This document shows positions 27,648 to 35,944 of a stretch of DNA of 64,000 nucleotides, piece after piece. The stretch is from Balneola sp. (lineage in GTDB: Bacteria > Bacteroidota > Rhodothermia > Balneolales > Balneolaceae). The stretch lies in contig NZMW01000011.1 in NCBI GenBank assembly GCA_002694685.1, forward strand, positions 1 to 64,000. Reading direction: 5' to 3'. Made by a program: the position numbers and the translations under genes. Position 1 is the stretch's first letter. Every line of letters starts with the position of its first letter. The notes beneath the pieces are model-generated. The model was not told where the DNA came from and did no database searches. It saw nothing but the letters and a program-made list of their open reading frames with translations.

Positions 27648-27839
27648 ATGGCTAAAGTTACTTATAAAGGCATGTTACCAGACGATCACCCTGTTTATAA
27701 GGATGGTGGATACAATGTGATTACAGGGGGCAACTTGAATCCGCTTTGGGTCGAATCGATGAAGCGTCAGGGCAAGCTGACTACCAAACAAAGTGATGAT
27801 TCTGCCTCAAAAGATAGGCTTGAAGAAGACGATAGTTAG
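27648..27839 (+). CDS. Small unknown protein downstream of the excisionase-like gene
   Basis: 63 residues, no recognised family. It starts MAKVTYKGMLPDDHPVYKDG, has a Gly/Asn-rich turn (ITGGNLNPLW) and ends with an acidic, Ser/Asp-rich tail. It is 51 bases after the excisionase-like gene, with TTAATAAGCAAA before the ATG. Balanced codon use and close spacing suggest a real gene in a two-gene unit, but the function is unknown. Confidence 0.5.
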   Translation: MAKVTYKGMLPDDHPVYKDGGYNVITGGNLNPLWVESMKRQGKLTTKQSDDSASKDRLEEDDS

Positions 27840-27860
27840 TCTTCCCAATAGTTAATCAAC

Positions 27861-28724
27861 TTAACTATCTGAAAATGCTCTTCTAGCTTGCGCCCAATAA
27901 AGTTGCTGATATTCTTTAGTTTTTTGGATGGCGTTAAAGCCAAGCACATCGTGAACAACAAATAACGGTAGTTGATATTTAAGAGCTACCGTAGTTGCAA
28001 ATGTATACCTAGCAGTTTCAAACTTCAATTTAAATGGGATGCCGATCATCTTCTGTATCTCCTTTAAATCTTTACTTGTAGAAACACCTCCAATACCTGG
28101 AAATATCAAATTGCAATTTTTTGCCTTCCGATTATCATCATACTTATTGTCTATATCCATTAACTCTGGTAGGCAAGGAACTAATCGATTTTCAAAACTC
28201 TCTCCTCTTTTTAGGGAGAACCAATACAATTTATCTTTATAGATAACGTCTTCAAAACTTACTGATTTCAACTCTTCTAAGGACATCCCGGTGTAACAAC
28301 TGTACAGAAATAGATCCCGTACCAGATCCGTATCTCCTTTTAAGTCCAACTTATGGAAGGCCTCTATCTGTTTTTCATTTAGGTAATTAATGCTCTTTTG
28401 ATCTTTGGAGAATGAGAAGTATTGCGCCGGATCAACAGGTACACTAAACCCTCTATTCCTTGCATATCGAAATACCTTTCCCATCATCCACACATAGGTA
28501 ACAGCTGAATTATTGGATAGATCATATTCTTCTCTTAGAAATGCATAAAACTCGTCAGCAAAGTCTTTTCCAATTTCGTTGAATTCCAGGTCTTCTTGTC
28601 TATACTTCGACTGAATGAAATTCCCTAACCTTTTCCTGATTGTCTTATTCTTCGTTAGCGTAGCTTTAGAGCCGGTAAGTGATTCATTATGGTTATCGAA
28701 TTGTGCTAAGATGTAAGCTTTCAT
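27861..28724 (-). CDS. Degenerate, N-terminally short tyrosine recombinase
   Basis: This 287-residue protein has the SAM-like (about 20-100) and catalytic-type (about 115-287) domains of a Bacteroidota tyrosine recombinase. The first catalytic Arg, normally in TGLR, is Ser in YTGMSLEEL. The box II His is Glu (FETARYTFAT), the following His is Tyr, and the LGH histidine is Phe (VLGFNAIQKT). The second Arg and the Tyr (TKEYQQL) remain. It also lacks the N-terminal arm-binding domain usual for the roughly 400-residue family. The frame is otherwise clean, which suggests selection for DNA binding rather than simple decay; both are open. Confidence 0.8.
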   Translation of the reverse strand: MKAYILAQFDNHNESLTGSKATLTKNKTIRKRLGNFIQSKYRQEDLEFNEIGKDFADEFYAFLREEYDLSNNSAVTYVWMMGKVFRYARNRGFSVPVDPAQYFSFSKDQKSINYLNEKQIEAFHKLDLKGDTDLVRDLFLYSCYTGMSLEELKSVSFEDVIYKDKLYWFSLKRGESFENRLVPCLPELMDIDNKYDDNRKAKNCNLIFPGIGGVSTSKDLKEIQKMIGIPFKLKFETARYTFATTVALKYQLPLFVVHDVLGFNAIQKTKEYQQLYWAQARRAFSDS

Positions 28725-29120
28725 AATAGTTGTGTTTATTCATCCTTAAATGAGGATACACAACAAAAACTATAACTTCAACAAGTTAAATAATTTCAAA
28801 TGTTTAGCGTGCTTTACAGATTTTCTTTCTATGCTTATAAGTGACGTCTTTATCCTTGTTTGTGAGGCATAACCGTGCCTTTTAGAACTATCAATTTAAT
28901 TTGAGTGTCAAGCAGACTGTACAACTACGATTCAAAAAATATTATAGCCAAACAATCTTGAATCTTATCTCACATTGAAATAAAATAGAACTTATATTTG
29001 ATCATTAATCAAAGAACAATTCTGTGTATAAAGTGAATCGTTGTTACTCCATTGTTATACAAAAATACAGTAGCACAAAAAATCACTTATTAGGTAACTT
29101 TAAAGCTAGATTTCGATCTA
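28725..29120. other. Right-end non-coding region of the island
   Basis: About 400 A+T-rich bases without a gene between the degenerate recombinase and attR. It contains a 6-bp inverted repeat TTTGAT/ATCAAA (28997-29002 and 29008-29013) and the 21-bp repeat at 29041-29061. The layout, with repeats crowding toward the core, suits an attachment arm with integrase and excisionase binding sites. Confidence 0.55.
29041..29061 (+). repeat. Right subterminal 21-bp repeat (putative integrase arm site)
   Basis: Matches 7187-7207 at 20 of 21 positions in the same orientation (TTGTTACTC then C for T, then ATTGTTATACA). It lies 60 bases inside attR. Probable arm-type site by position. Confidence 0.55.
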
Positions 29121-29175
29121 TAGAGCGCTCGGCTGGGGGTCGAGAGGTCGCAAGTTCAAATCTTGTCGCCCCGAC
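29121..29175 (+). repeat. attR: duplicated 3' part of tRNA-Pro
   Basis: Exact 55-base copy of 7033-7087, starting in the D arm and including the anticodon loop, T arm and 3' acceptor strand. It lacks the 5' acceptor and half the D arm, so it is not a functional tRNA. It marks the right end of the island; the chromosome resumes at 29176. Confidence 0.93.
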
Positions 29176-29181
29176 ATATAT

Positions 29182-29222
29182 AAAGCCTTTAAGTATCTTA
29201 TATGATACTGAGGGCTTTTTTT
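29182..29222 (+). terminator. Original tRNA-Pro terminator, displaced by the island
   Basis: AAGCC (29183-29187) pairs with GGCTT (29213-29217) and AGTATC (29192-29197) with GATACT (29204-29209), followed by a T-run. Before integration it would have sat directly after the tRNA gene. Confidence 0.8.
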
Positions 29223-29289
29223 ATTTGTGGGCTCACAAGAACAATGACTCTTGTGTAAACATATAAAGCTGGTTTATCAAAAGAGGTAG

Positions 29290-29990
29290 GTGGTTGATCA
29301 CTTTCACTTATTCAACCAATGTGGTTCAGAAGAGTCTTGGCGTATTCTCAAGCTATATCAGGAAAAAGGGTTTGTTACCGTACATGATTGGACAAAGATA
29401 GATTCAAAATATCAGCGTTCTACCTTCTTTTTTCAGAAGGATAAGAATCACATGGGATATATCTATGCAGCAACCAATTACCGACAAGAAACAGAATGGC
29501 TGTTAAAGATTGATCTGGATGAGTTCTTGTTTATGAATGACAAAAAAGAAAGTATCAAGGGCTGGTTAAAAAAGCTCAAGAAAGACTCTATTCGATCTAT
29601 CCGCGTGCCTCGCATAGATTTTGGAAGTAATGGGCATGAAAAAATGCCAGAAGAAGGTGTATTAGAGAGTTATATCTGCACTTCGAATTACAAAGATATG
29701 GCTAACAAAACTATTTGAATGATAATAAACGATGTCTCTCTTCATATAAATGGACATGCTTATGGTTTTTTGGTGGAAAGTTTTATAAACCTGACCCATT
29801 AAAGAGTCTTCGAATCAATCATTACTACACAAAATCAAAAGAAGAATATTTAAATCGGCAGAACATTGCGTACGAACGAAAAGTAAGCGAGGAAAATTTT
29901 AGAGTAATCGAAGAACGAACGAATCAAGTAGTGGATAAATCTATGAATCATCATTTTCCCCTTGATTTACAAGCTCTGTACTCCGATTAA
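29290..29990 (+). pseudogene. Broken glycosyltransferase (GT2/GT92-like)
   Basis: Two open pieces belong to one glycosyltransferase. The first has VDHFHLFNQCGSEESWRI and the metal-binding WLLKIDLDEFLFM; the second has FFGGKFYKPDPL and RINHYYTKSKEEYLNRQ. The 5' end is missing: a TAG lies directly upstream of the first homologous codon. The first frame stops at TGA (29716-29718), but coding-like sequence continues in the same frame (MIINDVSLHINGHAYGF). It then shifts frame in a T-run near 29765 into the second piece. So there is a 5' truncation, a nonsense codon and a frameshift. It lies just beyond attR on the chromosomal side. Confidence 0.82.
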
Positions 29991-30208
29991 TCACCGAAAT
30001 CTGAAAAGAAGTCACCACGGACCCATTCAAGATACAAGCGAAAATCATCCGATTTAGAGTACCAATCAAGAGCTAAGCTAAAAATCTGGTCCTTACGTTC
30101 TGTAATATTTCCATCATCATTAACTTGGCTAGCTCGGAAAAAATCAAATCGATTCAATAAAACCGAGTTTTGACCTGTATAAAAATTAGTTTGTAGAACT
30201 TTTAGTTT
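29987..30208 (-). pseudogene. C-terminal remnant of an outer-membrane beta-barrel protein
   Basis: A minus-strand open frame without start encodes about 73 residues with alternating aromatic strands: NFYTGQNSVLLNRFDFF, QIFSLALDWYSKSDDFRLY and LEWVRGDFFSDFGD before TAA at 29989-29987. The aromatic-rich end fits an outer-membrane barrel, perhaps a porin or capsule-assembly protein; the exact family is uncertain. Its stop overlaps the end of the glycosyltransferase pseudogene, and its 5' side runs into the truncated GT4 gene in another frame. It looks like the surviving 3' end of a deleted gene. Confidence 0.6.
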
Positions 30209-30605
30209 CTAGTCCGGATATAGATTGAAGGTCTTTAGCGATCTGATATCCCCTCCTTATATCAAATATTGTATCATTATGATCTTTTAGTTTTTGATAG
30301 ATATAACTTATTGTCCCCACCTGTAATAAGTCAATGTTACTTATTCGTGTTGCAGTAATATGTGTACAATCCTTTATGGAGTGGTCGATTAAGCTATTTC
30401 TCCCCCACCACGGAATTCTCACACTGCCAGTTATATGCTCTATCTTACAATCAAACTTTCTTTCAAGGCTTGATTTGGTTAAGCTTGGTGCAAATACAAT
30501 TACCTTGTGATTTTTTCGGACCAGTTCATTACTTAATTGCGTAACATGAGTCTGTACTCCTCCCGGAATTGATAAATCGTAAGGGCACACCTGAATGATA
30601 TTCAT
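30186..30605 (-). pseudogene. Truncated GT4-type glycosyltransferase
   Basis: 139 residues. The first 75 or so match the N-terminal domain of GT4 glycosyltransferases: MNIIQVCPYDLSIPGGVQTH, ALSNELVRKNHKVIVFAP-like spacing and VRIPWWGR. The family is normally 350-400 residues and its whole C-terminal nucleotide-sugar domain is absent. The last 60 residues have no clear match and may come from another gene joined by deletion, since the outer-membrane remnant overlaps its end in a different frame. It diverges from the PLD-family gene with only 20 bases between the starts. Confidence 0.65.
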
Positions 30606-30625
30606 ATTTAAACTACGCCAATAAT

Positions 30626-31618
30626 ATGTGTGTAAATTACGCTGCCAATGAAATTCGTGTTTTTACGGATAGCGATCATTTTTTTGAGCAGCTTACCACC
30701 GACGTTCAAAATGCTAAGCAATCGGTGCGTATCCAATGCATGAGTTTTGAAGCCGATCAGGTTGGCGTCAAACTTATTGAATTGCTCGGCAGTAAGCCAA
30801 CCATCGAGCGCATTTTATTGATTGACCATTATTCACGCTTTGTTGTTAATGATACCTTTTTAAATGCACCTCAAGGCTGGATGAATAAAGACAATGCCCG
30901 CGAAGAACGTAAGGACCTAGACAAGCTTATTCAACGAGCAAAAAAAATGGGCCTTCGTATTAAATTTACTAACCCCATGGGGTTTTTAATGCATCGCTAC
31001 CCTGCCCGAAACCATAAGAAAATGATCCTCATTGATGAGGATGTATCCTATGTGGGAGGCATGAATTTTACAGAGCATAATTTTCTTTGGAGTGACATGA
31101 TGGTACGGCAAGAAAACCCGGATATTAATGCTGCTTTAAACGTCTCCTTCATGGCTGACTTAAATGAGACCGAGCCAGAGCCTATTATAGACGTTAATGA
31201 TGATGTGACCCTTTACACGTTAAATGGATGGAAGACCAAGGCAGTGTTCGGAGACTTAATAAACCGAATAAAATCCAGTAATAAAGTCATCGCCATATCA
31301 CCTTATATCTCCTACCCAATGCTGGATGCAATTGCTTCGGTAGAGGATAACACCGTAATCCTTCCTAAGAATAATAATAAACCGATTATTCAGTTTTTGC
31401 ATGGCCTGGAGCGTTATTCGGAAATTAATTTTAAATACGTTCCAGGCAAAATGCTTCACGCAAAATTGCTTATTTTGGACGACCAAACAGCGGTCTATGG
31501 ATCTTCAAATTTTGACTTGATAAGTTACTTTTTTGAGAAAGAAGTAGTTTTGGTCCACAAAAATGAAAATCTGATAAAACAACTATCAACGTTCACGTCA
31601 GAACTAATTAATAAATAA
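30626..31618 (+). CDS. Phospholipase D-family protein (cardiolipin-synthase-like)
   Basis: This 330-residue protein has the two HKD motifs of the PLD superfamily: NHKKMILIDEDVSYVGGMNF (about 131-150) and LHAKLLILDDQTAVYGSSNF (about 280-299). Each supplies a catalytic His-Lys-Asp set to one shared active site. Such enzymes hydrolyse or exchange phospholipid headgroups. There is no clear signal peptide or membrane anchor. It is followed after 6 bases by a CDP-alcohol phosphatidyltransferase on the same strand, so the pair probably acts on the same lipid class. The annotated start may be a little too long; MSFEADQ or a nearby residue is not favoured because it would cut the first strand. Confidence 0.88.
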   Translation: MCVNYAANEIRVFTDSDHFFEQLTTDVQNAKQSVRIQCMSFEADQVGVKLIELLGSKPTIERILLIDHYSRFVVNDTFLNAPQGWMNKDNAREERKDLDKLIQRAKKMGLRIKFTNPMGFLMHRYPARNHKKMILIDEDVSYVGGMNFTEHNFLWSDMMVRQENPDINAALNVSFMADLNETEPEPIIDVNDDVTLYTLNGWKTKAVFGDLINRIKSSNKVIAISPYISYPMLDAIASVEDNTVILPKNNNKPIIQFLHGLERYSEINFKYVPGKMLHAKLLILDDQTAVYGSSNFDLISYFFEKEVVLVHKNENLIKQLSTFTSELINK

Positions 31619-31624
31619 CCACGG

Positions 31625-32533
31625 ATGTCTTCAAAGGGTTTTTTCAGTAATTACGATAACTCTATAAAAAATCGAGTTGTTGAGGAAGGTTATGACCTCT
31701 ACTTCAGCCGGCCTTGTGGTTTTGTACTAGCTAAGTTTTTCCATAAGCTACATTTTACTCCTACAAATATTTCCGTTTTAGGGATGTTGATAGGGGTGGC
31801 TGGAGGGACTTTACTCTACTGGCAAGATGTTTTGATGTACACATCTATTGGGTTTGTACTGGTTACTTTTGCAGGTTTAATGGACAGTGCTGATGGACAA
31901 GCTGCCCGTTTATACGATCAACGATCGGAAATGGGAAAGTACCTTGATTTCTTTAATGACATGCTGGTATTTATCAGCTGTTATCTCGCAGGAGCACTTT
32001 ATTTTGCTGACACATATACCCTTGCAGGTATCTTAGCTATCGGTTTTGCTTCCGGATACGTACACAGCATTAAATCTAACCTCTATGAATATTACAAAGG
32101 GGAGTTTTTACATTTCAGCCTCACCGATTCCAAGCACCGAAACCCTCCCGTTGATGACATTAAAGACAATTTTGACAGATCTTCAACTCTTCTTCGACGA
32201 GTTACTTATCCAGTCCTGATTAACTATGTACAGCTTCAAAACAAGATTAAGTTCAGAAGCGATGAGGTCACCGAGGCTTTTGAACGTGCAAGGAAAAAAG
32301 ATCCTCAAAAATTCAAAGAAGTTTATCAGCGGCACTGTCGTAAAATGCTAGCGGGCTGGGCTTGGGTTTGTGGGTCAAACATCATGAGAAACGGAATACT
32401 GGTTTCCAGTTTATTTGGAAGGTTTGACATCTATCTAATCGCAAATATTGCCTCTTATGGACTTTACTTATTGGTGGGTAAGAAGCAAAACCAAGTAGAT
32501 CAAAGAATCCTTACAGAAATTAAAGATTGGTAG
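31625..32533 (+). CDS. CDP-alcohol phosphatidyltransferase
   Basis: This 302-residue membrane enzyme transfers a phosphoalcohol between a CDP-linked donor and an alcohol acceptor to make phospholipids. The signature D-G-x2-A-R-x8-G-x3-D-x3-D is complete: DGQAARLYDQRSEMGKYLDF and the ND that follows (about 90-112). Several hydrophobic helices surround it (about 45-65, 70-88, 118-136, 140-155, 270-290). It follows the PLD-family gene by 6 bases and converges with the MMPL gene (one base between stops). The donor or acceptor alcohol cannot be told from sequence. The PhnW-like gene nearby raises the possibility of an amino- or phosphono-headgroup. Confidence 0.9.
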   Translation: MSSKGFFSNYDNSIKNRVVEEGYDLYFSRPCGFVLAKFFHKLHFTPTNISVLGMLIGVAGGTLLYWQDVLMYTSIGFVLVTFAGLMDSADGQAARLYDQRSEMGKYLDFFNDMLVFISCYLAGALYFADTYTLAGILAIGFASGYVHSIKSNLYEYYKGEFLHFSLTDSKHRNPPVDDIKDNFDRSSTLLRRVTYPVLINYVQLQNKIKFRSDEVTEAFERARKKDPQKFKEVYQRHCRKMLAGWAWVCGSNIMRNGILVSSLFGRFDIYLIANIASYGLYLLVGKKQNQVDQRILTEIKDW

Positions 32534-32534
32534 C

Positions 32535-34937
32535 TCACCTCTTAAGAAGAAAAGTCTGAACTAATAAGGACGTAATATAAGTTGCCAGAAGGGTTGTTGT
32601 TATCCCTGTAATGGCCAAGATACCCACCGACTCCATTCCAGGGTGATCAATAAACAGCAGACCAATAAATCCCAGGATTGTTGTTACTGAGCAAGCGGCT
32701 AAAACAGGGAACCTGCTTGAAAGAAAATACTCCAAAAACGACGCCCTTTTATTTATGAGAGCATCTACAAGATGTATTCCATTATCAGCCCCAACACCTA
32801 TTATTATAGGAAATACAATCACGTTATATAAATTAATATCGAACATATAAACTGACCGAACTGCTAGCATCATTGCAATGGTAAGTAATAGCGGTGTTGC
32901 CGCAAGCAGTGCTCTCAGAACAGATCGATAGTACAAAATTAAGATCATCAAAATTGTAATCAGTGGAACCACAAAAAGAAAGGTCGACTCCTGTATCAAA
33001 AGCTCTAAAATACTGGATGCAATCATCTGAGTGCTTGCTGCATAAAATGTTTTGCCCGATTCTACTGAAATTGCTCCTGAACTTTTCCTGAATTGAATGG
33101 AAGCTTGCCCATTTGATAAACTCATGGCAGAGTACACAACAACGAGTGGCGCCATACTTCCATCTTTATAAAAAAATCTGTTCTTAATGTATTTAGGCAA
33201 ACCTTCAATGGTAGGCGGTACCGAATTTTGGGCTAGATCAATAAACTCTTTAACATCAGAACTAACATTAGCTAAAAACTCTTCATTTACAGCCAACAAC
33301 TGTTTTATTGAATCCACTTTTTGAGCTTTCATACTGAGTTCCTCGTCACCTGTAGGATAACGAGCTGAGAAAGATTCTACCGTTTCAATATCCTGATATT
33401 TCTTACCTATTCCGGCTTTTATCTCATTAAATAAAGCCTTTGACTCTCTCACATTATCGGTTACAAAAAATGTGGGGTCATGGTAACTCTCACCGGTTTC
33501 GATTTGGGTTTTCAATTCATCGAAAGATGTCCTGCTGGATTCCGGTTCTAACTCCGAAAAATTAAAGTTAAAACTCAAAGATTGAGCACCAATAAATCCT
33601 CCAACACTTATTAGAAGTAAAAATACGGGTAACCCTATTTTACGGGCTTGTCTACTGATTCCGGACGATGAAGTATTTAGCCAGAGGGTGGCTTGGTCTT
33701 TTACCGAACTACTTTTTAGAATAGAAGGTGAAAACAGTAAAAACAGATACGTCGATAGTAAGTTTACAATAATATTGATAAAGAAAATGATGCCAAACTG
33801 AATGAAGCCTTCAAACTCAGCAAATATCAGGCTCATAATAGCCAGTCCGGTGGTCAGGCAGCTTAACAAAATGGGCTTCGTTGACGAGAAATAAGAACGA
33901 ACTATGCTGCTCAGTGAGGATGTATCTAGAGGATATTGCTTATTGATAGAGTAAAGATGCAGTATATAATCCAGATTTATTCCGAAGAGGATGCTGAAAA
34001 TTATACCCGTGAATACATTGATCTCATTAAAAATAAAGGACGAGAACCCAATTGAAATGATAAAACCGGAAAATAGCACGAAGAACACGAGCAGAATATC
34101 TACAATCACATACCGGATTTTATAGCCGGTGTTTTGGTTCACCAGAACCATATATGCAATTAGAAAGCCAACAAGGCTAAAAATACCAATGATTAATGCC
34201 TTTGCAATCGTACTCTGCACATCATTAATTTTGTAATAGTGATCTACATAAGAACCTCCCCAATATAACTCCAGATTATTGAAATTTGCTTCCAGTTCAT
34301 TTTTCTGCCGCTGTAATAGCTGATATGTATTTTTCACCTTATTGTAGTCGCTCTTAGGAAAATCCGCAAGAAATAATATGCTAATCACGGTACTGTCCTC
34401 ATTCATATTGTACCGGCGTGTACTTGCCACTTCTTCAAGCAGTACTGAAGAGTTTGAGGCTGTTTCGAGCGAAGTCTCTGGTGTGGCGTTTTCATCTTCA
34501 TCAAAGTTAACATAAAGTGGATTAGCCTCTAGCTTTTGTTGAGTTACGTAGTTACTAATCTCAATGTAAAGGCTATCAAGTTCTGGTTCCGTCATTAGAA
34601 ACAAGGCAGACTTGCGGATATCAAACAAGTCATTTTCCAACTCTGCGCTTCTAAATACTGGCTTACTTTTATTACTTAATTCTAGCAGGGAGTCCTTGAT
34701 AGCATGTGACGATGGAACAACTGATTGACCATTTTTGGAACTAATAATGAGCGTAAATCCACCTTCGCTAGAATTTAATTGTTCAAGTTTTTTGTAGGTA
34801 TTTAGGTGAGGATTATCTGCCGGTAATAGAGCAATGAGCTCGCCGTTGAACTCGAGGTTTAAACTTCGATTAAGTAAGTAGGCGAATGCAACTGAGTAAA
34901 CAAAAAGAAATAGGAAAAGTAATTTTTGGTGCTTCAT
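32535..34937 (-). CDS. MMPL/RND-family exporter (lipid or hydrophobic-substrate type)
   Basis: This 800-residue inner-membrane protein has the RND duplicated layout: helix 1 (about 6-22), a large periplasmic loop (about 25-240), a five-helix block (about 245-400), helix 7 (about 430-450), a second loop, and a last five-helix block (about 655-798). The blocks contain the FGINLDYILHLY and IGVGADNGIHLVDALI motifs, with the Asp residues used for proton coupling. It resembles predicted lipid exporters such as the hopanoid-associated HpnN type. It starts 2 bases after the PhnW-like gene ends, so the two share a transcript, and may export the lipid made by the neighbouring enzymes. Confidence 0.85.
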   Translation of the reverse strand: MKHQKLLFLFLFVYSVAFAYLLNRSLNLEFNGELIALLPADNPHLNTYKKLEQLNSSEGGFTLIISSKNGQSVVPSSHAIKDSLLELSNKSKPVFRSAELENDLFDIRKSALFLMTEPELDSLYIEISNYVTQQKLEANPLYVNFDEDENATPETSLETASNSSVLLEEVASTRRYNMNEDSTVISILFLADFPKSDYNKVKNTYQLLQRQKNELEANFNNLELYWGGSYVDHYYKINDVQSTIAKALIIGIFSLVGFLIAYMVLVNQNTGYKIRYVIVDILLVFFVLFSGFIISIGFSSFIFNEINVFTGIIFSILFGINLDYILHLYSINKQYPLDTSSLSSIVRSYFSSTKPILLSCLTTGLAIMSLIFAEFEGFIQFGIIFFINIIVNLLSTYLFLLFSPSILKSSSVKDQATLWLNTSSSGISRQARKIGLPVFLLLISVGGFIGAQSLSFNFNFSELEPESSRTSFDELKTQIETGESYHDPTFFVTDNVRESKALFNEIKAGIGKKYQDIETVESFSARYPTGDEELSMKAQKVDSIKQLLAVNEEFLANVSSDVKEFIDLAQNSVPPTIEGLPKYIKNRFFYKDGSMAPLVVVYSAMSLSNGQASIQFRKSSGAISVESGKTFYAASTQMIASSILELLIQESTFLFVVPLITILMILILYYRSVLRALLAATPLLLTIAMMLAVRSVYMFDINLYNVIVFPIIIGVGADNGIHLVDALINKRASFLEYFLSSRFPVLAACSVTTILGFIGLLFIDHPGMESVGILAITGITTTLLATYITSLLVQTFLLKR

Positions 34938-34939
34938 TA

Positions 34940-35914
34940 CTAGCTATATGGTTTAAGGTAAGAGCAAATTTCTGAGACCACTCGCTCAACATCCTCCTTA
35001 TATAAGTCCCCTATTACTGCCATACGGAAAGTATCAGATTCCGGGATTACGCCCGGATAAATCGTGATATCTTTTTTGTACAAATAATCATGAAAATGGT
35101 CGAAGCCTTTTGGCAACACCTTATTTAGCTTAATAGCCATCAAAATTCTGGATTGTTGTCCATCAGGTAAATAGAAATTAAATCCAAGATCGCTAAGCCC
35201 ATCACATAGCACCTGCCAGTTTTCTCTGTACCGATTCCACCAAGAATGGATCGTTTCTTCGAGCGTTTCTTCAATTGCCTGCATAAAAGCATAGCTAACC
35301 TGAACGGGCGGAGTAAACCTAAGCTGCTTTTTCTCTTTTAAATACTTCCACTGCTTATACAAATCAAAGTAGAAGTTTCGGGAATTTTGCTTCAGTTCCG
35401 GCAATAGTTCTTTACGGAAAATCACGAACGACAGCTCGGCCACCCCTTGAATGCACTTATTGGATGAAGCGGCTAAATACCCAATATTCAGCTTATCTAA
35501 ATCCATAGGATAAGCACCAAAAGAACTCATAGCATCCACAATCAACGTCACATCAAAATCACTGCATAATTCGGAAATTTCTTCTATGGGATTCATCATT
35601 CCTGTTGAGGTTTCATGATGAATCATAGCCAAGTGGGTAAAGTCACCATTTTCTAACCTTTCTTTAATCAGTTTTGGATCCGGATAGTCACCAAAATCGC
35701 AAATAGTCTCATGAGGAAGTTCATATGATTCACAAATCTGTTTCATTCGAATGCCATACCCCCCATTTGTAACAATAAGAGCTTTTTTCGTTTTATTGAG
35801 TGAAGAATTCAGTATAGCCTCCGCTGCGCCGGTTCCACTAACAGCAAATATGGCACACTCGTATTCTTTGTGACCATTTCCGATAGTTAGAAGGCCACTC
35901 AAAATGTCTTGCAT
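34940..35914 (-). CDS. PhnW-like class V aminotransferase, 5' end probably broken
   Basis: 324 residues from the first ATG. It matches 2-aminoethylphosphonate-pyruvate transaminase: AVSGTGAAEAIL, MIHHETSTGMMNPIEE, VDAMSSFGAYPMD and the PLP lysine in SSNKCIQGVAEL. Homology continues upstream of the only ATG: the ten codons 35915-35944 read CPRKEDFGTP, matching the family, but are preceded by TAA (35945-35947). The same frame before the stop reads KVLLLND, which aligns with the family's VKEAMLFDS. The conserved N-terminal PGP-containing segment is therefore lost or out of frame. It is either a recent pseudogene or makes a short protein. It is coupled to the MMPL gene. Confidence 0.75.
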   Translation of the reverse strand: MQDILSGLLTIGNGHKEYECAIFAVSGTGAAEAILNSSLNKTKKALIVTNGGYGIRMKQICESYELPHETICDFGDYPDPKLIKERLENGDFTHLAMIHHETSTGMMNPIEEISELCSDFDVTLIVDAMSSFGAYPMDLDKLNIGYLAASSNKCIQGVAELSFVIFRKELLPELKQNSRNFYFDLYKQWKYLKEKKQLRFTPPVQVSYAFMQAIEETLEETIHSWWNRYRENWQVLCDGLSDLGFNFYLPDGQQSRILMAIKLNKVLPKGFDHFHDYLYKKDITIYPGVIPESDTFRMAVIGDLYKEDVERVVSEICSYLKPYS

Positions 35915-35944
35915 AGGAGTTCCAAAATCTTCTTTTCTTGGACA

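Larger units (their letters stand above)
7033..29175. mobile_element. Integrated genomic island (about 22.1 kb) in tRNA-Pro
   Basis: The element is bounded by exact 55-bp direct repeats of the tRNA-Pro 3' part. It holds an integrase next to attL, an excisionase-like gene and a degenerate recombinase near the other end, and imperfect 21-bp repeats about 60-100 bases inside each core. Cargo includes a SEFIR protein, a type IX secreted protein, a Y-family polymerase, SRAP and DUF3987 proteins, and a type I restriction operon with an embedded toxin-like pair. No relaxase, coupling protein, conjugation or phage structural gene was recognised. It therefore looks like a non-self-transmissible integrative element, possibly mobilised or satellite-like. 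Confidence 0.88.

Noticed and set aside
29121-29175. A second functional tRNA-Pro
   Set aside because: The 5' acceptor strand and half the D arm are missing, and the copy is exactly the repeated core; it is attR.
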